Assembly: GCA_003169845.1 (NCBI GenBank)
Contig: PNAG01000003.1
Coordinates: 16,727 to 80,726, forward strand
Length of the DNA stretch: 64,000 nucleotides
Reading direction: 5' to 3'
From: Candidatus Dormiibacterota bacterium
Lineage (GTDB): Bacteria; Chloroflexota; Dormibacteria; Dormibacterales; Dormibacteraceae
Position 1 is the stretch's first letter, and each line of letters opens with the position of its first letter. Shown here one piece after another: positions 42,405 through 50,116 of this stretch. A program made the position numbers and the translations under genes. The notes beneath the pieces were generated by a model, which did no database searches, was not told the origin of the DNA, and saw nothing but the letters and a program-made list of their open reading frames with translations.

Positions 42405-44056
42405 GTCTCAGCAACCTCACTCAGAGCAGGCACCGTCTTCTCTCCGAAGTAGCGTTCATATAGCTCGGCGACGCGATCCCGGGTGTCGATCTCGCCGACC
42501 GGCTTGTCGTCACGGATGCGAACGATGCGCGGAAACCGTAGGGCGTACCCGCTCTTGTGTCGAGTGGAATGCTGGATCGAGTCGAACGCGACCTCGAGCA
42601 CGACCTCAGGCTTGACCAGGCGCACGTGTCCGTGATCCTCGGTGGTGATCTCCAGGAAGCGTTTGGTCATGGTTGCGATCTCAGCATCGGTCAACCCGGT
42701 GTAGGCCTTGCCCACGTTGACCAGCCGCCCCGCGCTCGTGTCCATCACCGCGAACGTGTAGTCCGACAGCACACCCTTCCGCTTGCCGTGACCCCACTCG
42801 ACCGCCGTCACCACCACGTCGAGGGTCGCGAGCGGGCGCTTCAACTTCAGCCACGCGAGCCCGCGGCGACCGGGTGTGTAAGGGCTCAGCGGATCTTTCA
42901 CCATGAGGCCCTCGTTGCCCCGCTCGCGGGTCTCGGCGAAGATCCGGTCGAGGTGGTCGGGATTCGTGGCCACTTCGAGCCGCGCCAGGAGAAACGGGGC
43001 CTCGAGACCAAGGCCCTCCATCAGCCGGCGCCGGGTTTCGAGCGCCTCGTCCAGCAGGGGCCGGCCATCGAGCCACAGGAGGTCGAAAACGACCAGCACC
43101 ACAGGCACCTCCTCGCGCAGCTCGGTCGAGACCTTCTTGCGTCCGAGCCGCCGCTGCAGCTCGAAAAACCTGAGCACGCGGCCGTCCCGATGCGCGAGCA
43201 CCTCGCCATCGAAAAGCACGTCGTGGCCGAGCGACGGCGCATTCTCAGTCAGTTCTGGAAAGGCGCTCGTCGTCTCCTTGAGGTCGCGCGAGAAGAGCTC
43301 CACCCGGTCGCCCTGGCGATGAAGCTGGCAGCGCACGCCGTCGTACTTCTCCTCCGTCCACACGCTGCCCGCGCCCATGCGCTCGAAAGCCTCGGCGGCG
43401 GTCTCCACCGGGCTGGCGAGCATGAAGCGCACGGGCTGGAACAGCGTGACAGTGGTGGTGTCGAACTGCTTGTGCTTGCAGCGAAGCGCGGTTTCACCGA
43501 TGTCGCCGGTGATGAGGTGGACGCGCTTCACCTGCGTGATCGGGACTTCGAACGCATCCGCGATCGCCGCCTCGACCAGGCCCTCGCTCAGCCCGATGCG
43601 CAGCTCGCCCGAGATGATCTTGATGAAGAAACGGGCGGCCTCTGGGTCCAAACGCTGCAAGAGCGATGCCAGGGGCGCCTCCTTTGCCTTCCCTCGCGCG
43701 GTCCGAATCGCTTCCAGTGTCTCGTCGACTTCCTGCAGAGACACCGGCTCTGGCTGCGTGCGCCCGTCGAGCGCCTCACCCGCCCAATCGCCGAGATCGG
43801 AGTGCTTGCGAAAAATGCTGCCGAGCTCGTCCTCATCGCGGCCGGAGAGCGACGAAACGGCCTTGCTGACCGTCGACCACCCCAGACCGAGCGTCCTTCT
43901 TTGCGACGGGCTGAACGCCCGACCGCTCATGAAAACGGCGGCGCGCCGGAGGTCGTCGTCGTCGAGGCCGCGCAGGTACGCGGCGAGGACACGTGTCTTC
44001 TCGAGTGTGGCGGGCGTGGAGCCGACCGCGGCCGCAGCCCGCGCGAAATTAAGCAT
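42401..44056 (-). CDS. ATP-dependent DNA ligase (archaeal type, LigB-like)
   Basis: Seals DNA nicks with ATP. The 551 residues comprise an N-terminal DNA-binding domain, an adenylation domain with the nucleophile Lys in EEKYDGVRCQ and motifs FDGEVLA, VVFDLLWLDG, EGLMVKD and AWLKLKRP, and an OB-fold C-terminus. This type occurs in archaea and in some bacteria as a repair ligase beside NAD-dependent LigA. ATG at 44056 is preferred; an open frame to 44095 overlaps the divergent gene. The ligase-associated exonuclease 0.6 kb away fits a repair module. Confidence 0.95.
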   Translation of the reverse strand: MLNFARAAAAVGSTPATLEKTRVLAAYLRGLDDDDLRRAAVFMSGRAFSPSQRRTLGLGWSTVSKAVSSLSGRDEDELGSIFRKHSDLGDWAGEALDGRTQPEPVSLQEVDETLEAIRTARGKAKEAPLASLLQRLDPEAARFFIKIISGELRIGLSEGLVEAAIADAFEVPITQVKRVHLITGDIGETALRCKHKQFDTTTVTLFQPVRFMLASPVETAAEAFERMGAGSVWTEEKYDGVRCQLHRQGDRVELFSRDLKETTSAFPELTENAPSLGHDVLFDGEVLAHRDGRVLRFFELQRRLGRKKVSTELREEVPVVLVVFDLLWLDGRPLLDEALETRRRLMEGLGLEAPFLLARLEVATNPDHLDRIFAETRERGNEGLMVKDPLSPYTPGRRGLAWLKLKRPLATLDVVVTAVEWGHGKRKGVLSDYTFAVMDTSAGRLVNVGKAYTGLTDAEIATMTKRFLEITTEDHGHVRLVKPEVVLEVAFDSIQHSTRHKSGYALRFPRIVRIRDDKPVGEIDTRDRVAELYERYFGEKTVPALSEVAET

Positions 44057-44065
44057 CAAGTGGCC

Positions 44066-44072
44066 TATCGTA
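44066..44072. promoter_or_regulatory. Bidirectional -10 heptamer TATCGTA between ligase and a small Cys protein
   Basis: TATCGT on plus ends 8 nt before the ATG at 44080. TACGAT on minus ends 10 nt before the ligase ATG at 44056. It is the same heptamer as at 27255, between another divergent pair. Confidence 0.5.
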
Positions 44073-44079
44073 GATCGCG

Positions 44080-44292
44080 ATGCGACGCTGTCCATACCTC
44101 GAGGAATACCTGAAGGAGCGGCGCTCCGTGCTGCGCATCTACAGGTTTGATTGCCACGTCGACCGCCGCTCGAAGCGGAAATACGCGCTGAGCGACAGCC
44201 CTCCCATCTGCGTGCGCAACTACGAAGATTGCCCGCTCTACCAGGCCGAGAAGAGGCGCGAGGATCAAACGATCACTCGCTATACAGATTGA
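44080..44292 (+). CDS. Small four-cysteine protein of unknown function
   Basis: A 70-residue basic protein starting RRCPYLEEYLKERR. Its four cysteines (residues 4, 25, 44 and 51, in RCPY, FDCHV, ICVRN and DCPLY) suggest a bound zinc or small cluster. No family is recognised. It is divergent from DNA ligase and shares a -10 heptamer with it, so the two may be expressed together. The stop TGA overlaps the TTG start of the next gene, which is also Cys-rich. Confidence 0.6.
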   Translation: MRRCPYLEEYLKERRSVLRIYRFDCHVDRRSKRKYALSDSPPICVRNYEDCPLYQAEKRREDQTITRYTD

Positions 44293-44645
44293 CCTGCACG
44301 GTTTGCTCCGCCCCGGTGCTGCCCCTCGAGGGCGCGTGTGTCTTTTGTCACGCGCCGATCACCGGGGATGAGGACACCGGCGAGCTGCTCGACTACCTGG
44401 TCAAGCGGATTCCCGTCGCAAAGGTCAAGCGGGGCCACCTGAACCGCGGCCCGATCACCGAGCTCGTGCTCGACATCGCCGGCCGCAGCTTCCGGGCGCG
44501 GGTGAAGAACGAGCAGCTCGAGCTCCTGCCGCCGGTTCGTCTGTCGGCGTGGGTGGACCTGCTGCTCACCAAGCTCAGCGACGCCGCCGCGGTGGACCCA
44601 GACCTGCGGCGCGCCGTACTTCGCTCCGGCTGGGCCCTGCGCTAG
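44289..44645 (+). CDS. Zinc-ribbon protein of unknown function
   Basis: A 118-residue protein starting with a compact zinc ribbon, CTVCSAPVLPLEGACVFC (two CxxC pairs), followed by a charged alpha/beta domain (ELLDYLVKRIPVAKVKRGHL, then ITELVLDIAGRSFRARVKNE). Function unknown. TTG at 44289 is the only sensible start because it lies just before the ribbon and overlaps the previous stop. The gene forms a two-gene unit with the four-cysteine protein, placed between DNA ligase and the ligase-associated exonuclease. Confidence 0.65.
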   Translation: MTCTVCSAPVLPLEGACVFCHAPITGDEDTGELLDYLVKRIPVAKVKRGHLNRGPITELVLDIAGRSFRARVKNEQLELLPPVRLSAWVDLLLTKLSDAAAVDPDLRRAVLRSGWALR

Positions 44646-44696
44646 AGGCGCATGGGCGCCGAAGATCCGTCGAGGGCTTTCCGGCCGCGCCTCTAG
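44642..44696. terminator. Inverted repeat containing both stop codons of convergent genes
   Basis: CTAGAGGCGC (44642-44651) and GCGCCTCTAG (44687-44696) are perfect 10-bp complements 35 nt apart. Each arm contains the TAG stop of one convergent gene. In RNA it would close a long stem-loop and may limit read-through. No U run is present. Confidence 0.4.
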
Positions 44697-45661
44697 AGCG
44701 CGAGAGCCAGCTGTTCGGTCGCTTCCAGGGCTGAGGCGCGGATGCCTCTTTTCCGGAGGTGGCGCGCGAAGTCCGCGGTGTAGCCGTGCACCGTGTACAC
44801 CTGGTCGGCGCCAGACCTTTCGACGACCTCCATCAGCTCGTCGAAGTCGCAGTGGTCGGAGAGATCGAACGTCGCGTCGGCTCCAAACAGGCGGGCGAAC
44901 TCGGCATCTTTGGCCCAGCCTGAGACCAGCGCGGTCCGGTAGCGCCCGAGGCGCCGCACCTCGTCCTTCCCGGAAGGAGGTGCGATCACGACCCGCCCAT
45001 CCGGCGCATCCACATCGAGCTCGACCCAATGGGGCAGCGGCCGTCCCGCGGTGGCGTACTCGCGCGCGCAGGGCGCGCAGCGCTTCTCGAGCGCAAAGCT
45101 GAAACCGTAAGGGGCAAGCGCGAGCATCATCTCCTCGGTCTTGCCGAGGGCGTGACACAGCAGGACCGGGGTCACATGGCTGTCGAGCGCGCGGCGGCAC
45201 CACATCGCGATCGCCTCGACCGTCGAGTCAGGGTCGCCGAAGCGAAAGTGCGGGCGGCCATAGGTCGTCTCGACGATCAGCACGTCCGCCTTCGGGACGA
45301 AGGTCGCCGGCACCCCGCCAGGTTGACGGAGCTTGATGTCTCCCGTGTACAGCAGGGTCGTGCCGTCGTGCTCGAACAGGAGCTGGGCCGATCCGAGCAT
45401 GTGTCCGGCGGGGTGAAGCGTCACTGAGGCCTGGCCGCGGCGCATCGTTTCGTGGTAACCCAGCATCCGCCAGCCTCGGGGCCGGCGCGACTCCGGGATC
45501 AGTGCAAGCGTCTGTGGAGTGAGCAGGGCCTCCTTGTGGCGCCGCGCGTGGTCGGTGTGTGCATGAGAGATGAAGGCGAACGTCCTGACCACCAGCGGGT
45601 CCAGCCACATCCGGTGTCCGGGAAGCGAGACCCCGTGGTCCCACACGACCTCCCGGGTCAT
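44693..45661 (-). CDS. Ligase-associated MBL-fold DNA exonuclease-like protein
   Basis: A 322-residue MBL/beta-CASP-type protein matching the family annotated as ligase-associated DNA exonuclease. The N-terminus VVWDHGVSLPGHRMWLDP leads to SHAHTDHARRH (metal motif). HPAGHMLGSAQ, YTGDIKLR, ETTYGRP and DLSDHCDFDEL follow, with TVHGYTADFA near the end. Such genes occur with bacterial ATP-dependent ligase and Lhr-type helicase; the ligase is 0.6 kb away, but no helicase or phosphoesterase partner is seen here. ATG at 45661 overlaps the upstream stop as ATGA. Longer upstream sequence is rejected. Confidence 0.88.
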   Translation of the reverse strand: MTREVVWDHGVSLPGHRMWLDPLVVRTFAFISHAHTDHARRHKEALLTPQTLALIPESRRPRGWRMLGYHETMRRGQASVTLHPAGHMLGSAQLLFEHDGTTLLYTGDIKLRQPGGVPATFVPKADVLIVETTYGRPHFRFGDPDSTVEAIAMWCRRALDSHVTPVLLCHALGKTEEMMLALAPYGFSFALEKRCAPCAREYATAGRPLPHWVELDVDAPDGRVVIAPPSGKDEVRRLGRYRTALVSGWAKDAEFARLFGADATFDLSDHCDFDELMEVVERSGADQVYTVHGYTADFARHLRKRGIRASALEATEQLALAL

Positions 45662-46350
45662 CGGACGGGATCCAGCCTGACCCGATCGGCGGTCGAGAAG
45701 AGGTCTGGCGGCACCCTCACGCCGGCCATCGCGTAAGCCTCGAACGGCACGCCGATGTCGGCCAGCCAGACCTCGCCGGCCTGTTGTGGCCCGTCGCCTG
45801 CGAGAAGCCCCGGCTTGGGAAGGCCGAGCGTCACAGTCGTATGCGCCTGCACGCAGGGAGCGTAGGCGACGCCGGAGTCGGCGTCGAGCCCGGATGGAAC
45901 GTCCACCGAGATGACCCGCAGCTTCGAGGAGTTGATCGCCTCGATCCATTCCGCGAATCGGCCCTCGGGGCGCCTGGTCAGTCCCGTGCCGAAGATCGCG
46001 TCGATGACAGCCTCTGCCCCGTCCAGCTGCACGTCGCTTGCGACCGCCACTCCAGTCCGCCGAAGCGCGACCAGCTCACGCGCCGCGGCTCCCTGGAGCC
46101 GGGCGAGGTCGATACAGCACACCCGCCGCAGCTTTCCCCAGCGGTGCAGGTGCCGCGCCGCGGCCAGGCCGTCGCCGGCGTTGTTGCCGACGCCGCACAC
46201 CACGGTCGTGGCGTCTGGGCAGAAGCGAGCCACCTGCCAGCCCGCGGCCTCCATCAACCAGTCCACCGAGATGCCGAAGCGCTCCTGTGCGAGCGCGTCG
46301 ACGTCTTTGACCTGGTGGCTATTGAGTGTCGGTAGGGCGCTGGACGACAA
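45658..46350 (-). CDS. nnrE: NAD(P)H-hydrate epimerase (YjeF N-terminal domain)
   Basis: Epimerises damaged NAD(P)HX for repair. About 230 residues, covering only the epimerase domain: VVCGVGNNAGDGLAAARHL, VIDAIFGTGLTR and SVDVPSGLDADSG. The dehydratase domain often fused at the C-terminus is absent and no separate copy is visible. The start is uncertain: TTG at 46350 gives SSSALPTLNSHQVKDVD, and the frame stays open to 46407. Either way it overlaps the end of the upstream regulator gene. Its stop overlaps the exonuclease ATG. Confidence 0.85.
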   Translation of the reverse strand: MSSSALPTLNSHQVKDVDALAQERFGISVDWLMEAAGWQVARFCPDATTVVCGVGNNAGDGLAAARHLHRWGKLRRVCCIDLARLQGAAARELVALRRTGVAVASDVQLDGAEAVIDAIFGTGLTRRPEGRFAEWIEAINSSKLRVISVDVPSGLDADSGVAYAPCVQAHTTVTLGLPKPGLLAGDGPQQAGEVWLADIGVPFEAYAMAGVRVPPDLFSTADRVRLDPVR

Positions 46351-46981
46351 AAGAGCAATACGGGTCGTGACGGTGGATGGAGTCGGCCTGCGAGATGTTG
46401 GTGCCAAGCAGTCTCGACATCAGCTGCGGAGTGATAGTGCAGACCTGCGGGAACTTGAGCGCGGTGTTGCGGAACGGGCAGTTATGGATCGTGACCTTCA
46501 CGCCTTCGGCTGTCTCCGTCTGCTCGGCCAGGGTGCCGGCCCGGCCGATCCAGGTCACCACCCGCCGCATCTTCTCATCGAAATCCAGGCCCTCGAGCGC
46601 CGGTTCTATCGCGGTCGCGTGCCGGGCGGCCACCCGGGAGAAGACCTCGTCGAGCGCTTCTGGGCCGCCCATCTCCTGCACCTCCTGGAGCACCATCGAG
46701 GCGAGCTGCCCATAGCGCTTGGGGAACACAGAGTCGGCCCGCTCGGTTAGGGAGAAGATGAGGGCCGGGCGTCCCCGGCCACCGCGTTCTGGGTGGCTCA
46801 CGACGAAACCATCGCGTTCGAGGTTGGTGAGGTGCTGGCGGACGGCGTTGGGCGTGACGCCGAGGTCGCTGGCGACGGTTTCCGCGCTTGAGCGGCCCCT
46901 GCGCCGAAGCAGCTCGAGGACTTCCATGCGGGTCGAACGCCCGGCGATCATGAGGGGCACATCCGGTCGGTTTCGGGCCAT
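46319..46981 (-). CDS. SufR-like HTH regulator with C-terminal cysteine cluster
   Basis: About 220 residues. A DeoR/ArsR-type winged HTH (RMEVLELLRRRGRSSAETVA, DLGVTPNAVRQHLTNLERDG) is followed by a helical domain and a Cys-rich C-terminus resembling SufR-type iron-sulphur sensors. HNCPFRN to VCTIT gives C-x12-C, and a last Cys occurs in DPYCSF. A fourth Cys expected between them is Asn. It may sense Fe-S status or redox. No suf operon is nearby. ATG at 46981 is used; ATG at 47002 is possible. It is divergent from the gene at 47067, its likely target. Confidence 0.82.
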   Translation of the reverse strand: MARNRPDVPLMIAGRSTRMEVLELLRRRGRSSAETVASDLGVTPNAVRQHLTNLERDGFVVSHPERGGRGRPALIFSLTERADSVFPKRYGQLASMVLQEVQEMGGPEALDEVFSRVAARHATAIEPALEGLDFDEKMRRVVTWIGRAGTLAEQTETAEGVKVTIHNCPFRNTALKFPQVCTITPQLMSRLLGTNISQADSIHRHDPYCSFVVQRPTDTQ

Positions 46982-47018
46982 GCTAGCAGAGCCCGGAGGC
47001 ATTTATTACAGATCATCC

Positions 47019-47046
47019 TTGACAAATTGGCGGAGGCTCGTAAACT
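47019..47046 (+). promoter_or_regulatory. Sigma-70-type promoter TTGACA-16-TAAACT
   Basis: A perfect -35 TTGACA (47019-47024), 16-bp spacer and -10 TAAACT (47041-47046) drive the gene at 47067, followed by GGGCGGGAG as ribosome site 8 nt before ATG. It lies next to the start of the divergent SufR-like regulator, a natural operator position. Confidence 0.7.
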
Positions 47047-47066
47047 TTTGGGCGGGAGAAAAAGAT

Positions 47067-47381
47067 ATGACCATGATCAAGCAGGCGAGCCGCGCCATCG
47101 AGCACATGACCGCCAGGGAGATGCGGATCCAGCGGGCCAAGTACGCCCGCCGTAACAAGATGCATCACATCGACCGGCTCCTGAACGAGCTGGAGATGCT
47201 GAACCTGGCCGACCAGCGGCAGATGCCGCCCGTGCTCTCGGTCGCCATCAACAAGGTCATCGAGGAGTCGCCCGAGGTTACCGTCCTGGCCCAGGCCAAG
47301 CCCGCTTCCGTGATGGAGGCGATGGACGCCCTGTACGAGATCCAGGACAGCTTGATGTACAACCAGATCGAGGACGAATAG
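47067..47381 (+). CDS. Small helical protein, 104 aa, strongly expressed signals
   Basis: A 104-residue, mostly helical, charged protein (MTMIKQASRAIEHMTAREM, then RRNKMHHIDRLLNELEMLNL and SVMEAMDALYEIQDSLMYNQ). No family is recognised. It has the best conventional promoter in the window, a good ribosome site (GGGAG, 9 nt from ATG) and a strong intrinsic terminator, so it is a monocistronic and probably well-expressed gene. The divergent SufR-like regulator suggests control by iron-sulphur or redox state. Confidence 0.75.
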   Translation: MTMIKQASRAIEHMTAREMRIQRAKYARRNKMHHIDRLLNELEMLNLADQRQMPPVLSVAINKVIEESPEVTVLAQAKPASVMEAMDALYEIQDSLMYNQIEDE

Positions 47382-47409
47382 ACTTTTCGGCTACTCTCGG
47401 TAAGCCTCC

Positions 47410-47446
47410 AAGGCCGGTTTCGAATACGATTCCGGCCTTTTTCTTT
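47410..47446 (+). terminator. Rho-independent terminator
   Basis: Stem AAGGCCGG/CCGGCCTT with a 14-nt loop is followed by TTTTTCTTT. It begins 28 nt after the stop at 47381. Confidence 0.9.
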
Positions 47447-47529
47447 GCCTTGCAGGGTTTGCACTCATGTAGTAATCAGATCGGTCTGTAACAGTGGATT
47501 TGACAACCAGATAGGTTTAAGCTTGTCCG

Positions 47530-48453
47530 ATGCAGGCAGTGATTGCGAAGCCCATTCCCATCGAGCGCTTGGTCGAGGACTACCTCAACGACTGCCGCGC
47601 CCGCGGCCTGAGCCCGAAGACAATCCGCACCAGCTACCACTTCGCGCTCAATCGCGTGCTGCTGCCGTTCTGCGAGCGGCAAGCGATCAAGGAGCCAAAA
47701 TCGCTCGACCAGCGGGCTCTGAATCGGCTTTCGACCGAACTGCTGGAGAAGGGCCCCGCAGGCCGGCCGCTCTCTCGTTTCTCGATCACCAGCTATCTGA
47801 CCTCCATCAACCTCTTCCTCGGCTGGGCCGGTCGCGAGGGCGAGATCGATGGGAAGGTTCGCGCGCAGACGCCGCGACTTCCGCGCCGCGTGCTCGAGAT
47901 CCTGAGCCGCGAGGAGATCGACCGGCTCGAAAACGCGGCCAAGACGGAGCGGGACAAACTTATCGTCCGCGTCCTCGCCGACAGCGGTTTGCGGGCCTCC
48001 GAGTTGCTGGGGCTGCGCGTCCGCGACCTCATCCAGCGCGACCGCCAGTACCTGATCATGGTCCAGGGCAAGGGCGCCCAGGAGAGGCTGGTGCCGGTGC
48101 CGCCGGCGACGTTCCGCCGCCTGCAAAGGCTGGTACGAGGCCGGGCAACCGACGACCGCGTGTTCCTGACCCTGAAGCGCCGCGACCGCATCGACTACGC
48201 GCCGCTCTCACTGGCGGGCTTGCAGGCGACCGTGTGGTCGCTCGGACAGCTGGCCGGCATCGAGAAGCGTGTCTACCCGCACCTCTTGCGCCACTCCTTC
48301 GCGACCTGGGCGCTGTCGCGAGGCATGAACCCGATCCAACTGGCCCAGATCCTCGGCCACAGCTCCCTGCGCATGATCCAGCAGGTCTACAGCCATCTCA
48401 CGCCTGCCGACGCTTATGACGCGCTGATGCGACTGCTGGTCGATCAGGGATGA
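47530..48453 (+). CDS. Tyrosine recombinase/integrase (XerC/D type)
   Basis: A 307-residue site-specific recombinase. The N-terminal SAM-like DNA-binding domain (residues 10-105) is followed by the catalytic domain. The catalytic residues are Arg in DSGLRASELLGL, Lys in VQGKGAQER, His-x-x-Arg in HLLRHSFATW, His in LGHSSLRMI and the nucleophile Tyr in QQVYSHL. It could be chromosomal or the integrase of the accessory region that follows. TAAGCT lies 6 nt before the ATG. No flanking att duplication was found by eye. Confidence 0.93.
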   Translation: MQAVIAKPIPIERLVEDYLNDCRARGLSPKTIRTSYHFALNRVLLPFCERQAIKEPKSLDQRALNRLSTELLEKGPAGRPLSRFSITSYLTSINLFLGWAGREGEIDGKVRAQTPRLPRRVLEILSREEIDRLENAAKTERDKLIVRVLADSGLRASELLGLRVRDLIQRDRQYLIMVQGKGAQERLVPVPPATFRRLQRLVRGRATDDRVFLTLKRRDRIDYAPLSLAGLQATVWSLGQLAGIEKRVYPHLLRHSFATWALSRGMNPIQLAQILGHSSLRMIQQVYSHLTPADAYDALMRLLVDQG

Positions 48454-48494
48454 GACCAGGGCCGGATTTCTGCGTCAAATAGCTCGCGGCCGTG

Positions 48495-49229
48495 TCAGGC
48501 GGAAACCTCGATGACCAGGCCGCTGTGATCGCTTAGCTTGAGGCCGGCGTCGGTGGTCCCTTCCCAAGCGGCCACGATCCGCGACCCCGGCGCCCACTTA
48601 GCTGACACCACAACGTGGTCGAGGGGGGGGCGGTTGAGCAAACCCTCCGGTATGCGCTCGGCCTCCGTGAGACAGGAGAGCCCGCTCGCCGCGAGACCGT
48701 CCCGGAGGATCGTCCGACCCCGTGCGGTGCCGTAGTCCTGCTTCTCGCCGAAGTTCATGTTGAAGTCGCCAGCGACGATAAAGAGTGCATCGGGGAAACG
48801 CTCGCGAAGTTCCCGCCACTCCGTGAGTTGCATCGGGAGCACGCGGTGATGCTCGGTCCAGCCCTTGGCAGGAGCCTCCGCGTTGGGCCCAGCGTCAGTC
48901 TGCCAGGGCAACACGGTCCCGTAGATGACCAAAGGCCCGTCCGGGCCGCGGAGGAGCGCTGCTACCGTTCGGACCGGGTCGCCCACGTCTAGGCGCTCGA
49001 TGATTGGCCAGCAGCTCCAGATCGAGGTCCATCGGCTGCCCGGCGGCCGATTTGGACGCGGCGCCGTGGAGATCGGCACATGGGTCGGAGAGAGGTCCAG
49101 GTCATCGTGAGTCTCCGTGAGCACCCACACGTCGGCGGATTCATCGCGAAGGCGAGCGAGCCGAAGCTCGTTCTTATAGGTGCCTGCGCCGTACTCCACG
49201 TTCCATGTCCCGACACGAAACGCAGTCAT
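48495..49229 (-). CDS. Endonuclease/exonuclease/phosphatase (EEP) family protein
   Basis: A 244-residue EEP-fold phosphoesterase. The N-terminal TWNVEY, the metal Glu in LTETHDD, the catalytic VAGDFNMNF, LDHVVVS and the terminal LSDHSGLVIEV are the family landmarks in order. It hydrolyses a phosphodiester or phosphomonoester; a nuclease role is possible but relatives act on many substrates. No signal peptide is present. It points towards the recombinase, 41 bp away. Confidence 0.9.
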   Translation of the reverse strand: MTAFRVGTWNVEYGAGTYKNELRLARLRDESADVWVLTETHDDLDLSPTHVPISTAPRPNRPPGSRWTSIWSCWPIIERLDVGDPVRTVAALLRGPDGPLVIYGTVLPWQTDAGPNAEAPAKGWTEHHRVLPMQLTEWRELRERFPDALFIVAGDFNMNFGEKQDYGTARGRTILRDGLAASGLSCLTEAERIPEGLLNRPPLDHVVVSAKWAPGSRIVAAWEGTTDAGLKLSDHSGLVIEVSA

Positions 49230-49360
49230 CCATGAAGGGTAATTGGGCGGCGCGGTCGCCGTAATCAGGCGCTCAGATTCTTCGCAGGGCTGCTGTCTAA
49301 GGACTGAAACCCAAAGTTCAGAACGGCACCGACAGGCTTTAGTATCCGGGTCGATCGCTC

Positions 49361-50116
49361 ATGAGTTGGCTAGAAAAGCGGTCCACGTTTGTGCGCTGGC
49401 TATTGGTCATACCTGCTGCCGTCGGGGCAGCGTTGCTGGGCAACATAGCCCCAATGACCTTGGACTGGACCGGACACGCCGCTGCTGGTGCATTGGGCGG
49501 CCTAGTGGCTTTCGTTGTGGCGCCGTTCAGTGCCGCCTATCTGGGCGGGTACTTATTCGTGACCGGCCCAACCCAGGTCGCGCCGCGGGGAAGAACGGCA
49601 GTGGCATCAGTCCTGTTTGCGCTTGTGGTCATTGGTAGCGCAATCGGCGTGATTACGGTCGTGGCCGGACACTACAGTTCCATCTATCCCGGTTGGTGGT
49701 GGATCGCCAGTGGGGTATTGACGCTGGTAGCCGGGGTCTTTGGGTTGATCGAAGTCGCATCAAACAAGGACGATCAACGCGCCCCCACTCGTGGGTACTC
49801 ACCGTTCGTAACGGTCCCTACGCCAGACGAAGAAGATTCCGGTGACGAACCCGCGAATCCATGGGGTGAGATTGAAGCAAAGGGGATTGAAGTGCGGCCC
49901 GGCGTCAGTGTCGAACCGGGTGACGTACTTCGATACGGCGGCGCAGGGGTGGGTCGCTTCGTTGGCACCCAGACGTATGAGGGCAAGAAGTTCGCCCTTC
50001 TCAGGTATGCGGACAGCCAAACACTGTTCATTCCGATCGACAAAACCAATGTCTTTGAGAAAGTCAGCGACTCGACGCCACTGGACAAGCTGCCCAAAAG
50101 CGAGCCCACAGCCTGA
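49361..50116 (+). CDS. Four-helix membrane protein with soluble C-terminal domain
   Basis: A 251-residue protein: four transmembrane helices in residues 10-135 (WLLVIPAAVGAALLG, AAGALGGLVAFVVAPF, VASVLFALVVIGSAIGVI, WWWIASGVLTLVAGVFG), then an acidic linker (PTPDEEDSGDEPANP) and a small beta-rich domain (VEPGDVLRYGGAGVGRFVG, then KKFALLRYADSQTLFIPIDK). No family is recognised. The stop shares a base with the ATG of the HEPN-like gene, so the two are translationally coupled. It may anchor a membrane-associated defence complex. Confidence 0.75.
   Translation: MSWLEKRSTFVRWLLVIPAAVGAALLGNIAPMTLDWTGHAAAGALGGLVAFVVAPFSAAYLGGYLFVTGPTQVAPRGRTAVASVLFALVVIGSAIGVITVVAGHYSSIYPGWWWIASGVLTLVAGVFGLIEVASNKDDQRAPTRGYSPFVTVPTPDEEDSGDEPANPWGEIEAKGIEVRPGVSVEPGDVLRYGGAGVGRFVGTQTYEGKKFALLRYADSQTLFIPIDKTNVFEKVSDSTPLDKLPKSEPTA

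Noticed and set aside
42557..44113. 518-codon plus-strand frame
   Set aside because: Antisense to the DNA ligase, whose catalytic motifs are complete.
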